Shown here: piece by piece, positions 32,816-43,081 of the stretch
How positions within the stretch are numbered: the first letter of the stretch is position 1
Layout: every line of letters begins with the position of its first letter
Origin: Bacteroidaceae bacterium
GTDB lineage: Bacteria > Bacteroidota > Bacteroidia > Bacteroidales > Barnesiellaceae_A
Direction: 5' to 3'
DNA: 64,000 nt
Assembly: GCA_017531985.1 (NCBI GenBank)
Contig: JAFXJY010000004.1
Span: 1-64,000 of the forward strand
Program-made: the position numbers and the translations under genes
The notes under the pieces: model-generated
Databases searched by the model: none
What the model saw: only the letters and a program-made list of their open reading frames with translations
Told to the model about the DNA's origin: nothing

Positions 32816-34057
32816 TTATTTCAAGACCACTTCGAGTGGTGATGCCAATATATCGGCATAGTAGTTCACATATACAGCCCAGTCTGCTGCTGTATCAAAT
32901 CCCCACTTGCTCCATCCAGCACCGGCATAATAGGTAACAGTCTCACCGGGTTGGTAAATGCGTTCCATCAACAAGTGACCGGTTGCACCCCGTTGTGTAC
33001 GCTCAGCCTCATCGAAATAGAGCGGTGATACATGCTGTACAGGATGACCGTAAACCATACCCAGATATGTGCAGCCATTAATACTATCGACAGGTTCGGC
33101 ATAAGCTGCATATCCCTTCTGTGCATCATACTCCATCACACCATCTACGTCATGCAGAACAATTCCGCTCACCATCGTAGCAGGGGACGAAAGATTGTGA
33201 TACACAACATCTATGCGATTGAATTGGCTACCTTTATCAAGCGTGATTACACGCGTCTCTACCACCTCTTCATCACCGTAGACAAAGGGACGATAACGAA
33301 GACTTACCGTAAATCGCAATGGTCCATTATCGAGTATCTCATAATCCTCATAACAATAGGGGTAGACAATTTCGCCATTTACATCGAGCAAAGCCGACGT
33401 ACCGGCACCCAACGTAGGTCCGACCTTATAGTAGTCGAGTCCGTTGCCATGATCGACATGATATGAAACGCTATTGTATAACCTTGCAGCCGAATCGGGG
33501 TCTACACTTTTCAAGCGTGCCACTTCTGCTACTGTAACAGAGTCCAACTCGGCGGCATATCTATCGGCCACAACAGGATATTCGACACGCTTCACCCACA
33601 CATCATAGCCATATGCCTTCTCACCGCTCGCTTGCAGAGCCGGTCCGTATGCTCGGAACGCAATACAATCGTTCTCCCATGCAATATCATCGACACGTTG
33701 CGGATAACAATCGCCCACAGCACACAATGGCACTTCGGATGGCACACCCACCTCAATAGTGTAACGACTCACACTATTAGGTTCAACAGCTGTGGGGAAA
33801 ATCAATTTATTATCGAAAGTAACTTGATATGCAACTTCATCGCCATAGGCATCATACACCACCACCGATGGTGCTACATCATCGACAATCGTATCACTTA
33901 CCGACAATCGAGCCAACACATCGGCATAGTCAAGCTCTACCATCTCATTCATTCGTACCAAGTCGGTAGCATTTCGCACCTCTACCTTCACCACATCATG
34001 GGTCGAACAGGCTTGCAGCAGTACTGCAACAGCCATTAGAATTACGTTTTTTTTCAT
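32816..34057 (-). CDS. DUF4861-family lipoprotein
   Basis: A 413-residue lipoprotein (lipobox VLLQAC17S). The mature part is beta-sandwich-like and matches the DUF4861 family, with FRAYGPALQASGEKAYGYDVWVKR, HVDHGNGLDYYKVGPTLGAGTSAL and a closing VTYYAGAGWSKWGFD. DUF4861 proteins occur in pectin/rhamnogalacturonan utilisation loci in Bacteroidota, but no polysaccharide lyase or SusCD pair is nearby. It lies 30 bp downstream of a glycosyltransferase gene on the same strand, with which it may be cotranscribed. Confidence 0.8.
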   Translation of the reverse strand: MKKNVILMAVAVLLQACSTHDVVKVEVRNATDLVRMNEMVELDYADVLARLSVSDTIVDDVAPSVVVYDAYGDEVAYQVTFDNKLIFPTAVEPNSVSRYTIEVGVPSEVPLCAVGDCYPQRVDDIAWENDCIAFRAYGPALQASGEKAYGYDVWVKRVEYPVVADRYAAELDSVTVAEVARLKSVDPDSAARLYNSVSYHVDHGNGLDYYKVGPTLGAGTSALLDVNGEIVYPYCYEDYEILDNGPLRFTVSLRYRPFVYGDEEVVETRVITLDKGSQFNRIDVVYHNLSSPATMVSGIVLHDVDGVMEYDAQKGYAAYAEPVDSINGCTYLGMVYGHPVQHVSPLYFDEAERTQRGATGHLLMERIYQPGETVTYYAGAGWSKWGFDTAADWAVYVNYYADILASPLEVVLK

Positions 34058-34087
34058 ATTACAATCTATAATAAAGTTATTGTTCTT

Positions 34088-35275
34088 TTAACGCAAATAT
34101 TGCCAAGTAAAGTGGCGTCTGTTGTGTTTGTTTCCATTGACCAGCTGTAACAACGCACTGAAAGGACGCAACAGATGATATAGAGGCACCCAACCTACTG
34201 CACATCTTTCGCCCAATACACGCTGCGAACGTCTATACACATACCATGTGAACAACCAATAAATGAGTAACATCAGCAACGACAAGAGACAACACAATAT
34301 GTTACCATTACACAGCAGCAATGTCAGCACCCAAGTTACCGCCCACAGCAGATGTACCAGTCCTTCCATTCGAAAGAGAGGTTTGCTCGATGAGTGTATG
34401 TACCGCGACGTGAAGCTATATCGCTCTCTCTGCTCATCCCATGCATCATTTATGTCGTTGTGAAGACTCTCTACCACACTATCGGCCGATACCTCTACGC
34501 GTGTATTATCTTTTCGAGCCATTTCATTGACCAACAAGTCATCGTCACCATAGTGTAATTGCAGCGTTGCCGAGAATCCCTTATTAGCAAAAAAAGCATC
34601 TCGGCGATAGGCCAAATTACCACTCACACCCATGTAAGGTCGCTTCATCAAAGCATACGCCATGTAACGCAGTGCAAAGGTCACACGCTCAAATACTTTA
34701 TATCCGGCATGATGCTTGCCATCGATATTTACCATGCGAGTATAACCCAACACAAGATCGATACCGGGGGTGAAATTTCGTGCCATAGCGTATATCCACC
34801 TATTGCTCACCGGCAAACAATGTGCATCGGTAAGCAATATAACATCGTTTTTAGCAGCCTTGATACCCAAGGTTATACCCAACTTCTTACGACTCACATT
34901 ATACACTGTATCAGGCACATGCGTCTGATAAACGTTCTTATTTTCGAGTTCACACATCGACACCTCGTTACGCACCTCGTCCGACACATCATCGGTCACC
35001 ACAATCACTTCGTAGGTCGGATAATCTTGCTGCAACAGGCGAGGCAACAATTGTATCACCCCATCGGCCTCCTCGGCATGTGCATAAACGACAACCGATA
35101 CCGATGGCAACTCCGATGCATAATCCACACCGCCCATCTCCACCTTGCGAGCGTAAGACGGCACACGATTATATATAAGATATAGATAAAGTAACTCGAC
35201 AAGCAATAATAGAAATAGTAGCGAAAAAACCACTATCTGCATCTGCGATAAATCCCATGCTAAATACAACGACAT
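34088..35275 (-). CDS. Membrane-associated family 2 glycosyltransferase
   Basis: A 395-residue GT2 enzyme with an N-terminal membrane helix (about residues 8-31, QMQIVVFSLLFLLLLVELLY) and two or three hydrophobic segments at the C-terminus (LVHLLWAVTWVLTLLL, LCCLLSLLMLLIYWLF). The catalytic region has SVVVYAHAEEADGVIQLLP, YEVIVVTDDVSDEV and LLTDAHCLP in place of the DxD motif. GDDDLLVNE holds the acceptor base, and QRERY stands in for Q-x-x-R-W. The ATG at 35275 (MSLYLAWDL) is preferred because 36 upstream codons lie across the promoter. It is transcribed away from the Wza gene and probably works with the exopolysaccharide locus. Confidence 0.88.
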   Translation of the reverse strand: MSLYLAWDLSQMQIVVFSLLFLLLLVELLYLYLIYNRVPSYARKVEMGGVDYASELPSVSVVVYAHAEEADGVIQLLPRLLQQDYPTYEVIVVTDDVSDEVRNEVSMCELENKNVYQTHVPDTVYNVSRKKLGITLGIKAAKNDVILLTDAHCLPVSNRWIYAMARNFTPGIDLVLGYTRMVNIDGKHHAGYKVFERVTFALRYMAYALMKRPYMGVSGNLAYRRDAFFANKGFSATLQLHYGDDDLLVNEMARKDNTRVEVSADSVVESLHNDINDAWDEQRERYSFTSRYIHSSSKPLFRMEGLVHLLWAVTWVLTLLLCNGNILCCLLSLLMLLIYWLFTWYVYRRSQRVLGERCAVGWVPLYHLLRPFSALLQLVNGNKHNRRHFTWQYLR

Positions 35276-35302
35276 ATCTTTCTGTTTCTTGTTATTCGTA
35301 GG

Positions 35303-35310
35303 CAAAAGTA
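35303..35310 (-). promoter_or_regulatory. -7 element of the minus-strand GT2 gene
   Basis: TACTTTTG on the minus strand, 28 bp before the start codon, fits TAnnTTTG. Confidence 0.5.
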
Positions 35311-35744
35311 CAAAAATCTTTTGAATTATAACTTCTTCACACACCATTCGCAATTGATAACAGGGAAATTCAATCAATTCCACCGATTGACAGTTAGCCG
35401 GTCATCGTAACCCATTGAGCCTGCCTCACATGATTCCTCGACACCATTTCACCTTGACCTCAATCACATAGCCCAACTACACCCTTGCTTGTGAAACACA
35501 ACTTCGCCCATCGAAGAATAACTAATCACAACAATGCAATTGACCGAAGAACCCTATAAATATAAAATTATTACACACCGCCCATATCCCCCCTGTTAAT
35601 ATTACATAAAGCCACGCTCCAACCCATCTGACAATCAACCATATAAAAATATCGCACAACCACATGCACAATTTATCACACTTTTTATATAATAAAATAG
35701 AGGCTTTATTCGTTAAAAAAGATAATTAGTTAGAAAAAAAATAA
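35311..35744. other. Divergent intergenic region before the exopolysaccharide genes
   Basis: About 430 bp without a convincing gene. No UpxY-type antiterminator gene, invertible-promoter inverted repeats or hairpin arrays were seen here. Confidence 0.5.
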
Positions 35745-35752
35745 TACCTTTG
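35745..35752 (+). promoter_or_regulatory. -7 promoter element of the exopolysaccharide operon
   Basis: TACCTTTG at 35745-35752, 20 bp before the ATG of the Wza-like gene; fits TAnnTTTG. Confidence 0.6.
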
Positions 35753-35771
35753 CCACGCTAAAAAAAATACA

Positions 35772-36581
35772 ATGAGAAAAATTATACTTTTTATACCTAT
35801 TTTGGTCATATTACTCACCTCTTGCCGCAGTGAAAAGCACATGTTGTACTTCCCCGAAATGGCAAAAGATGGTGACATCACACAGATTTTACCCGATTCA
35901 ATCAAAGATTACGAGTCAAAAATTTTCCCCGACGACATGCTTGCCATTACCGTTACGGCCTTAGATCCCAATGCCGTAGCCATATTTAACCTTCCCACAC
36001 AGAACTTCATGATTCCGGGCGAAACAATGTTGACAACTACCCCTTCATTGCAAACCTATCTTGTGGATGCCGATGGCTACATTGACTACCCGGTATTAGG
36101 TCGCATAAAATTGGGTGGACTCACTCGTAAAGAGGCCGTCGAACTGCTTAAAAGCGAGATTGGGAAATATGTGGAAGACCCTATCATCAATCTGCAATGC
36201 ACCAATTACAAGTTCAGTGTCTTGGGTGAGGTAACCAAACCCGGCACTTACAAGTTTGGCAGCGAACGCCTCACCATACTTGACGCACTGGGATATGCCA
36301 ACGACATGACGATACATGGCAATCACACCAATGTTCTACTCATTCGAGAAGAAAACGGCGTGCGTACATTTCATCGCATGGACTTATCGCAACCCGATGT
36401 TTTCACATCACCCTATTACTACATACAACGCAACGACATCATCTACGTCGAGCCTAATAAAGCACGCCAAGGATATGCCAATTACAGCCAAGACCAACAA
36501 TACTTAGTATCGGTAGTCAGTGCCGTAACCTCAGCAGTCTCAGTAATAGTATCATTGTGCATCGCACTATTTGTCAGATAA
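35772..36581 (+). CDS. Wza-like outer membrane polysaccharide export lipoprotein
   Basis: A 269-residue lipoprotein (lipobox LLTSC18R) with a polysaccharide-export (Poly_export) domain (about 45-140: IFPDDMLAITVTALDPNAVAIF, YLVDADGYIDYPVLGRIKLGG). A SLBB repeat follows (about 148-235, KFSVLGEVTKPGTYKFGSERLTILDAL). The C-terminus is a hydrophobic helix (VVSAVTSAVSVIVSLCIALF) that fits insertion in the outer membrane. It exports the polymer made by the downstream genes and is followed 26 bp later by the Wzc-like gene. Confidence 0.93.
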   Translation: MRKIILFIPILVILLTSCRSEKHMLYFPEMAKDGDITQILPDSIKDYESKIFPDDMLAITVTALDPNAVAIFNLPTQNFMIPGETMLTTTPSLQTYLVDADGYIDYPVLGRIKLGGLTRKEAVELLKSEIGKYVEDPIINLQCTNYKFSVLGEVTKPGTYKFGSERLTILDALGYANDMTIHGNHTNVLLIREENGVRTFHRMDLSQPDVFTSPYYYIQRNDIIYVEPNKARQGYANYSQDQQYLVSVVSAVTSAVSVIVSLCIALFVR

Positions 36582-36607
36582 ATACACCCCAACACTCACC
36601 CTAAGAT

Positions 36608-38950
36608 ATGGACACTTCATCACCCAACAACCTACATAACGAAACTATCAATCTTCACGATATTGTCAACACCGTTGTCAAGTATTGGTATCTCTTTGCC
36701 ATATCGGTCGTATGTTGTGTAGCTATAGCATTTTTTTACAGCAAAATAAGCAAACCCAAGTATGTCGTAGTATCCAACGTTATGATACGCACCGATATGT
36801 CATCATCAGGCAACATGGCCGGTGCCTTTATGCAACAAATGGGGTTAGGCAATCTGATGGGGCAAGGAGTCAGCGTTGATGACGAACTACACATCATATC
36901 ATCTCACTCACTCTTTCGTGAGACCGCAGTAGAGATGGAGCTAAACAAACTACACATACACAAAGAGAACTTCTTCGATCGTTGGCTCGAATTTGACAAC
37001 TATGCAGTCGATGTCATAGACCCATCGATGCAATGCGACACATTGGGAACAACGCTTATCTTCAAAGTAAAAATTGATGAAGAGGGTCTTGCCGATATCA
37101 AGGTCGTAAAAGGATTCTTCAAGACACTTGCCGAAGAAAAGGATGTACAACTGCCGGCAACCATCAACACTGCTTATGGTGAATACATTGTGACATCAAC
37201 CCCTCACTACCAGAAAGGTGAAAAATACAACTACACCATACGCGTAAGCGGATATGACATGACAGCCGAGAATTTATCACGCGAAGTCGCTATATATCTG
37301 CCCGACAAGATGTCCAACATGATAACTCTCAGTATAGAGACTCCCTACATAAGTTACGGTAAAAATCTACTCAACAACATCACCCGACTTTACAACGAGC
37401 GAGGCATCAAAGAGAAAAACATCGAAGCGACGAACTCAGCTATATTTATCAACGAACGACTTGCCATCATCGCCGCCGAGTTGGATACCGCCGAACGAAA
37501 AGTAGAGGCATACAAGAAAACAAACGACTTGTCGGATATTGAAATAGAGGCTCGTGCCATACTCGAAAATGATGTCATGTTCCGAAACAAATTGTTAGAA
37601 GCCGAGACCCAATCAAAAGTTCTCGATTATGTTCTCGAATTTGTATCCGACCCACAAAATCGGTTTGCACTTATCCCATTCACAACAGGATTAAGCGAAT
37701 CATCGTCCAAGGCCATCACCGCATATAATGAATTGGCTTTGCAACACATCAATATGCGTACCGTAGCCAAAGAAGGCAGCCCGGCACTCACCCTGCTCGA
37801 AAAACAAATCGATGCATCACGCGAAAACGTCATAACAACCATACACACAGCCAAAGAAAGTTCCGATATAGCATTAAGAGACTTGCGTGAACAAGAGAAT
37901 AAATACCTCGACCGCATACGCACCATGCCCACTCAGGAACGCGAATTTATATCCATATACCGACAAAAGGCTATCAAAGAGGAGCTGTACATATTCCTAC
38001 TTCAAAAACAAGAAGAGAATGCCTTGACACTGGCCATGGCATCACCCAAAGGTCAGATTGTCGATCAAGCATTCAACCTCAACGAGCCTTCGAGCCTCTC
38101 TACCAAGATGCTACTATTAATAGGATTTATCATAGGTATCATCATACCGGCTGTATTCCTCTACCTGCGAGCCTTGTTCCGTACCAAGTTCAGCAGCAAA
38201 GAGGAGCTGGAACGCATCACTCGCATACCCATACTGGGCGAGATATGCATCAATCGCACCAATGAATCGATTGTTGTCCGCGAAGGCGAAAACAGCCCCA
38301 TATCGGAACTATTCCGTTTGCTGAGAACCAATCTACAATTCCTCCTCACCGGCAAAAACGACAAAGTCATATTGCTCACGTCGTCGGTTAGCGGAGAAGG
38401 AAAATCATTCGTAAGCACCAACCTTGCAGCAACACTCTCGCTCCTCAACAAGCGAGTAGTTCTGATAGGACTCGACATACGCAATCCCCGATTATCGGAT
38501 TACATAAAAATCCGCTCAAAATATGGCGTGACCAATTACTTGGCATCCGAAGACATCAGCATTGACAATATAATCGTCAACACCGGTATCACCCCCCAAT
38601 TGGACGTCATACTGGCCGGTCCGGTACCCCCCAACCCTGCCGAATTGCTATTAAGCAATCGTCTCGACAAGCTATTTGAAGAGCTGAGATCTCGCTACGA
38701 CTACATCATTATCGACTCGGCACCGGTTGCAATGGTATCCGACACATTCTCACTGACACGAGTTGCCGACACCATAGTATATGTATGTAGAGCCAATTAC
38801 ACCAGTCGCGACTACATACGCTACTGTAACACACTCGTTGCCGAAGAACGCCTACGCAACGTATCGCTTGTAATCAATGCAACAACAGCCAAGCAAGGAT
38901 ACGGATACGGATACAATCAAAAAGGAGAGCGAGTAAAAGTAGCAAAATAA
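36608..38950 (+). CDS. Wzc-like polysaccharide co-polymerase/tyrosine autokinase
   Basis: A 780-residue inner-membrane protein. Two membrane helices flank a large periplasmic Wzz domain: about 23-43 (YWYLFAISVVCCVAIAFFY) and about 505-525 (MLLLIGFIIGIIIPAVFLYL). A central coiled coil with ENALTLAMASPKGQIVDQA corresponds to the GNVR region. The cytoplasmic BY-kinase domain has Walker A S595-G-E-G-K599-S, Walker A' GLDIRNPR (about 621-628) and Walker B YDYIIIDSAP (about 697-706). A short Tyr-rich tail (GYGYGYNQKGER) is the phosphorylation cluster. It controls chain length and export with the Wza-like protein. Confidence 0.94.
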   Translation: MDTSSPNNLHNETINLHDIVNTVVKYWYLFAISVVCCVAIAFFYSKISKPKYVVVSNVMIRTDMSSSGNMAGAFMQQMGLGNLMGQGVSVDDELHIISSHSLFRETAVEMELNKLHIHKENFFDRWLEFDNYAVDVIDPSMQCDTLGTTLIFKVKIDEEGLADIKVVKGFFKTLAEEKDVQLPATINTAYGEYIVTSTPHYQKGEKYNYTIRVSGYDMTAENLSREVAIYLPDKMSNMITLSIETPYISYGKNLLNNITRLYNERGIKEKNIEATNSAIFINERLAIIAAELDTAERKVEAYKKTNDLSDIEIEARAILENDVMFRNKLLEAETQSKVLDYVLEFVSDPQNRFALIPFTTGLSESSSKAITAYNELALQHINMRTVAKEGSPALTLLEKQIDASRENVITTIHTAKESSDIALRDLREQENKYLDRIRTMPTQEREFISIYRQKAIKEELYIFLLQKQEENALTLAMASPKGQIVDQAFNLNEPSSLSTKMLLLIGFIIGIIIPAVFLYLRALFRTKFSSKEELERITRIPILGEICINRTNESIVVREGENSPISELFRLLRTNLQFLLTGKNDKVILLTSSVSGEGKSFVSTNLAATLSLLNKRVVLIGLDIRNPRLSDYIKIRSKYGVTNYLASEDISIDNIIVNTGITPQLDVILAGPVPPNPAELLLSNRLDKLFEELRSRYDYIIIDSAPVAMVSDTFSLTRVADTIVYVCRANYTSRDYIRYCNTLVAEERLRNVSLVINATTAKQGYGYGYNQKGERVKVAK

Positions 38951-38978
38951 AAATCACTACAACCACACACCACACACG

Positions 38979-40373
38979 ATGAGTCAAAGTCGAGGCAAGG
39001 CATTTCTCAACACGTTCTCGATATACGCTATCGGAACCATTGGTGCAAAGCTGATAGCATTTGCACTGATGCCTTTGTACACATTCTTCCTCGCCAAGGA
39101 CGAAATGGGATATTTCGACCTATCCATCACACTCATCATGTTGTTAGTGCCATTTGTAACATTTGACTTACGCGATGGTGCATTCCGCTACCTCATCGAC
39201 AAAGAATGTCCGTTTAAGCCACAGGACACCATTTCGTTCATCGTTCGCACACTCATACGCAATAGTGTGGTCATTGCCATCCTATCGGTAATAGGATATT
39301 TCTACCTATCACATCTCGACTACTATCCGATATTAGTGGCAACACTCATCGCCTACGCCTGCTACGAAGTAATCATACAAGTAGTACGAGGGATGGGACA
39401 CACCAAGTTTTTTGTGGGGATAGGTATCATCAACACCATTTTGATACTATTACTGAGCGTCATTTTCCTTGTCGTATTCAAGTGGGGAGTATTGGCAATA
39501 TTCTTGGCCAATCTTATCAGCCGCATCATCAGTCTCATTATCATTGAGAGCCGTCTGCACATCGTAAAACTATGCTACATACATCGCAAAGAATACAAGC
39601 ATGAAGTGGGTCGCGACTTGCTCAAATACACCCTGCCGTTACTACCCAACGTATTGGCATGGTGGGCAATAGAGAGTTCGAGCAAGATATTCATCGAACA
39701 ATATCTCGGATTGGAGTATAACGGTATTTTTGCCATCGCCATTAAATTTTCCAACATCTTACAGATAGCAGCCAGCATTTTCTATCAGGCATGGCAGGAA
39801 ACAGCGATAAAGGAGATGAATGCCAAAGATCACAATCGTTTTTTTTCACACATATTCAATAACTATTTCCTACTGCTTTCGGCTACTGTTGTACTGGCCA
39901 CTATGGGGTTGCGACTTATATACCCATATATTGTAGCTGAAGCCTACCAAGAGAGTTTTGTCTACATATACCCTCTGTTCATTGCAGTATTATTTCATGC
40001 CATAGGCTCATTCCTCGACTTAGCCTATCAATGTTCACGCAAGACCTACCGCGGGTTGCCATCGATAATATCGACTGCTATATTAGCTATGACTCTATAT
40101 TACATCACAGTCACACGCTGGGGACTGATGGGTGTATCGCTATCATTAGTCATATCGTATGCATATCTGATGATATATCGCCTCTTCGACACTCGCTTCT
40201 GCTTTCACATTGTACCCAATCGTCTCTTTTTCCTCTCCTTGATAATACTCATAATAGGCGGTCTGACCACATATCTGCCCATTCCTTCGTTTATTATCAT
40301 CATAATACTCATTATCGGAATATTATCCTTGGCAGTGTACGCCAAGCGTTTCCTGCAATCAAAAAAGGGATAA
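38979..40373 (+). CDS. Wzx-like polysaccharide flippase
   Basis: A 464-residue protein with 12-14 membrane helices throughout, starting KAFLNTFSIYAIGTIGAKLIAFALMPLYTFF. This is the N-terminal pattern of oligosaccharide flippases of the MOP/Polysacc_synt family. It would turn undecaprenol-linked repeat units across the inner membrane. It lies between the Wzc-like gene and the polymerase-like gene, 3 bp from the latter. Confidence 0.9.
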   Translation: MSQSRGKAFLNTFSIYAIGTIGAKLIAFALMPLYTFFLAKDEMGYFDLSITLIMLLVPFVTFDLRDGAFRYLIDKECPFKPQDTISFIVRTLIRNSVVIAILSVIGYFYLSHLDYYPILVATLIAYACYEVIIQVVRGMGHTKFFVGIGIINTILILLLSVIFLVVFKWGVLAIFLANLISRIISLIIIESRLHIVKLCYIHRKEYKHEVGRDLLKYTLPLLPNVLAWWAIESSSKIFIEQYLGLEYNGIFAIAIKFSNILQIAASIFYQAWQETAIKEMNAKDHNRFFSHIFNNYFLLLSATVVLATMGLRLIYPYIVAEAYQESFVYIYPLFIAVLFHAIGSFLDLAYQCSRKTYRGLPSIISTAILAMTLYYITVTRWGLMGVSLSLVISYAYLMIYRLFDTRFCFHIVPNRLFFLSLIILIIGGLTTYLPIPSFIIIIILIIGILSLAVYAKRFLQSKKG

Positions 40374-40376
40374 AAC

Positions 40377-41771
40377 ATGGGAGCTATATTATTTATATTC
40401 CTATCGGTACTGATATATACCACGAAAATTCTACACCACTCTCGCCAACTCACATTTGACAAGTGGAGCGAAATATTCATCTCATTTTTTATCTTTACCA
40501 ACTGCTTGGGATATGGACTACCTCTTGTTGACTTGGATTTACCATCGGTCAACGGTGTGTTCGGCTACAAGTTCCGAATGGAAGTCTATATGATTATCAC
40601 ACCGGTATTCTTCATACTGATGCAACAACGCATGCAATGGAAATTATTGCCCATTCCCTGGTATGTACTATTGGGCATAATCATCTTTTGTGCAGTAAAT
40701 ATCATGAACCCCAACAACATGGCGGTGTCATCAACCATCATTGCACTGGCTCAGCTATTGTGTTACATCATATTCTTGTACATAATATGCAGTTGTGTGA
40801 CAATAGAAAGCATGATGCGTGGTATATACGAAGGACTGCTCTACACGACTATTCTGCAAGCATTTCTCACCGTATGTTACCCCATACTTGGCATTACACA
40901 AGTCGTTGATCTTTTCCGCGAGGAGGTGTCCATTCGTGCCGAACAACGCCCCGGAGCACCAGGCACATTCAATCACCCCAATAGCCTTGGCGGATACATG
41001 GCATTTGTTATCACATTCTTCACATCGTGCTATTTGATGGGATACCACAAAAGAAAGAGTCTGATATTGTCCATTGTGGCATTTTTTGTACTCATATTCA
41101 CATTCTCGCGAACAGCACTTCTGGCCACTATTGCAGCAGTAATTGTTCTTATTGTAATATACAAGACTCGCCATAGTTCCATCTTTACCATCCGCAACAT
41201 CTTTACCATCATACTCCCCCTCTTATTAGGCAGTGTTGCACTCATCTTCCTTACCCCCATACGCAACAGCTTCATCGGCAGCAACATGGACGAAATGATG
41301 CTGGCTCGTCTGCTACACTTCTACTGCGGATATGAAATCATAACCGAACATCCTTTCATTGGTGTAGGACTTAATGCACACCTCGAATACATACGCAACA
41401 CAATCAGTTTCGGCAGTATGTTTGGAGATGTAAATAAGATTTTCTGGCGAGCCGAGGAATTTATGTTCTCCAACCCCATTCACAACATACTGCTCATCTG
41501 TCTGTCGGAGTTTGGCATCATCGGCACGCTACCGGTCATATTCTTCGCTGTGCGTCGTTTACTGAGAATAAAGAAGAACATCAATGGGGAGGGTGTGGAA
41601 GCATACAAGATATTGTCGCTATTCTCTATCGGTCTTATATGCTGTATAGGCATTCATGGCATGGCCGACTGGGCTCCTTTCAGTACCCTTCCTCGAAATT
41701 TATGGATTATGGTATTTTTCATCACTGCTGTGGGCAGTCGTTGCCTAAGTGAGGAGAAAAGGAGTTATTAA
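40377..41771 (+). CDS. O-antigen ligase/polymerase-like membrane protein (Wzy-like)
   Basis: A 464-residue multipass protein of the O-antigen ligase/polymerase superfamily. About 11-12 helices are seen. The large periplasmic loop between late helices holds GAPGTFNHPNSLGGYMAF and HPFIGVGLNAHLEYI, where the HPxxGVG-like stretch and N-H-P-N motif are characteristic of Wzy_C proteins. In this context it is most likely the repeat-unit polymerase. Ligase activity cannot be excluded from sequence. Confidence 0.87.
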   Translation: MGAILFIFLSVLIYTTKILHHSRQLTFDKWSEIFISFFIFTNCLGYGLPLVDLDLPSVNGVFGYKFRMEVYMIITPVFFILMQQRMQWKLLPIPWYVLLGIIIFCAVNIMNPNNMAVSSTIIALAQLLCYIIFLYIICSCVTIESMMRGIYEGLLYTTILQAFLTVCYPILGITQVVDLFREEVSIRAEQRPGAPGTFNHPNSLGGYMAFVITFFTSCYLMGYHKRKSLILSIVAFFVLIFTFSRTALLATIAAVIVLIVIYKTRHSSIFTIRNIFTIILPLLLGSVALIFLTPIRNSFIGSNMDEMMLARLLHFYCGYEIITEHPFIGVGLNAHLEYIRNTISFGSMFGDVNKIFWRAEEFMFSNPIHNILLICLSEFGIIGTLPVIFFAVRRLLRIKKNINGEGVEAYKILSLFSIGLICCIGIHGMADWAPFSTLPRNLWIMVFFITAVGSRCLSEEKRSY

Positions 41772-41900
41772 GGAATGCCGATATCACTGACTATCCCTGA
41801 CATGGAGTGACAACACCATCTTTTTCACACAATCATCACACACAGTGCCTACTTATACCTTGCTCGACATATCCGCTCCTAAACTTTTCAACAATTATAC

Positions 41901-41931
41901 TTTGACAATACAAATATATTTTCTAACTTTG
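41901..41931 (+). promoter_or_regulatory. Internal promoter before the GT4 gene
   Basis: TTTG (41901-41904) and TAACTTTG (41924-41931) are 19 bp apart, about 63 bp before the ATG at 41995, in a 223-bp gap. Confidence 0.7.
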
Positions 41932-41994
41932 AAAAATAATAGCAGCGATAGTATTACCACTCAACTTGTGTGACACTCTTAAACTAAATTAGCG

Positions 41995-43074
41995 ATGGAA
42001 AACAAGATACTGATACCCAACTCTACATCACAACAAATCATCATGGTGGGAGTCAAAAGAGACACTCCGGGTGGAATGGCATCGGTTATCAACTCATACT
42101 TTCAATACATCGAAGACCTACAATACATCACTACATGGAAGCTGGCCTCACTTCCGGTTAAGTGCTGGTATGCACTGAAATCCATTCTACACTTCACGTT
42201 GCTACTAATATTCAACCATCGCATCAAGGTTGTACACATACAAGGTGCTGCCAACGCCTCTTTCTCACGCAAGGCCATGTTTATCTATTTGGCTAAGTGG
42301 TTTCGTAAGAAAGTAATCCTTCACATGCACGCTTGCGACTTTGTCGAGTACTATGACAAGTCAAACAAGAAAGAATGGATTCTCAGAACCATCAATCATT
42401 GTGACACTCTTATCGTGTTATCACAGTCATGGAAAGAATATTTTGCATCCTTAGGAATACCACAAGATAAAATACACATTCTCAACAATATAGTTACGCC
42501 ACCCATCAATAACAGCACCCCCAGAAGCGACAACAAGCTTCACTTATTATTTCTGGGTGAAATAGGTAAACGCAAAGGCATATACGACATACTCAATGCA
42601 CTGGCACAAGAACGCGAATATTTCAGTGACAAGTTGCTACTACGCATAGGAGGCAACCTTGAAGAGGAGAAACTGCGTGCAACTATTCAGAGACTGCAAT
42701 TGGAAGAGTTTGTCAAATTTGAAGGCTGGGTATCGGGTGATAAGAAACGTGAATGCCTCGAATGGGCCGATATATACATCCTACCATCATTCAACGAAGG
42801 GCTGCCCATAGGAATACTCGAAGCCATGAGCTACAAGATGCCCATCATATCCTCACCCGTAGGTGGTATCCCCGAGGTAGTACACGATCATGAAAATGGA
42901 TTAATCGTCGAGCCGGGCAACACATTACAAATCAAGGATGCCATCAAGTTCTTTATCGAGAATCCCCAGCTCATACAACAATATGGCAAGTCAAGCTACA
43001 ACCTTGTAACCCCATATTTCCCCGAGTCTGTAATGAACAGCCTCAACAACATCTATCAAGGTTTGCTCAAATGA
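41995..43074 (+). CDS. Family 4 glycosyltransferase
   Basis: A 359-residue GT-B fold enzyme. The N-terminal half has GVKRDTPGGMASVINSYF and KVVHIQGAANASFSRKA. The C-terminal Glycos_transf_1 domain has LLFLGEIGKRKGIYDILNAL, FEGWVSGDKKREC, ILPSFNEGLPIGILEAMSY and the E-x7-E motif. It lacks a signal peptide, so it acts on the cytoplasmic face of the membrane. It is 8 bp upstream of a GT26 gene and is part of a second transcription unit with its own promoter. Confidence 0.93.
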   Translation: MENKILIPNSTSQQIIMVGVKRDTPGGMASVINSYFQYIEDLQYITTWKLASLPVKCWYALKSILHFTLLLIFNHRIKVVHIQGAANASFSRKAMFIYLAKWFRKKVILHMHACDFVEYYDKSNKKEWILRTINHCDTLIVLSQSWKEYFASLGIPQDKIHILNNIVTPPINNSTPRSDNKLHLLFLGEIGKRKGIYDILNALAQEREYFSDKLLLRIGGNLEEEKLRATIQRLQLEEFVKFEGWVSGDKKRECLEWADIYILPSFNEGLPIGILEAMSYKMPIISSPVGGIPEVVHDHENGLIVEPGNTLQIKDAIKFFIENPQLIQQYGKSSYNLVTPYFPESVMNSLNNIYQGLLK

Positions 43075-43081
43075 TATCACT

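Noticed and set aside
35311..35744. Invertible promoter for the polysaccharide locus
   Set aside because: I looked for flanking inverted repeats of the kind that bound invertible capsule promoters and saw none; also no invertase gene nearby.
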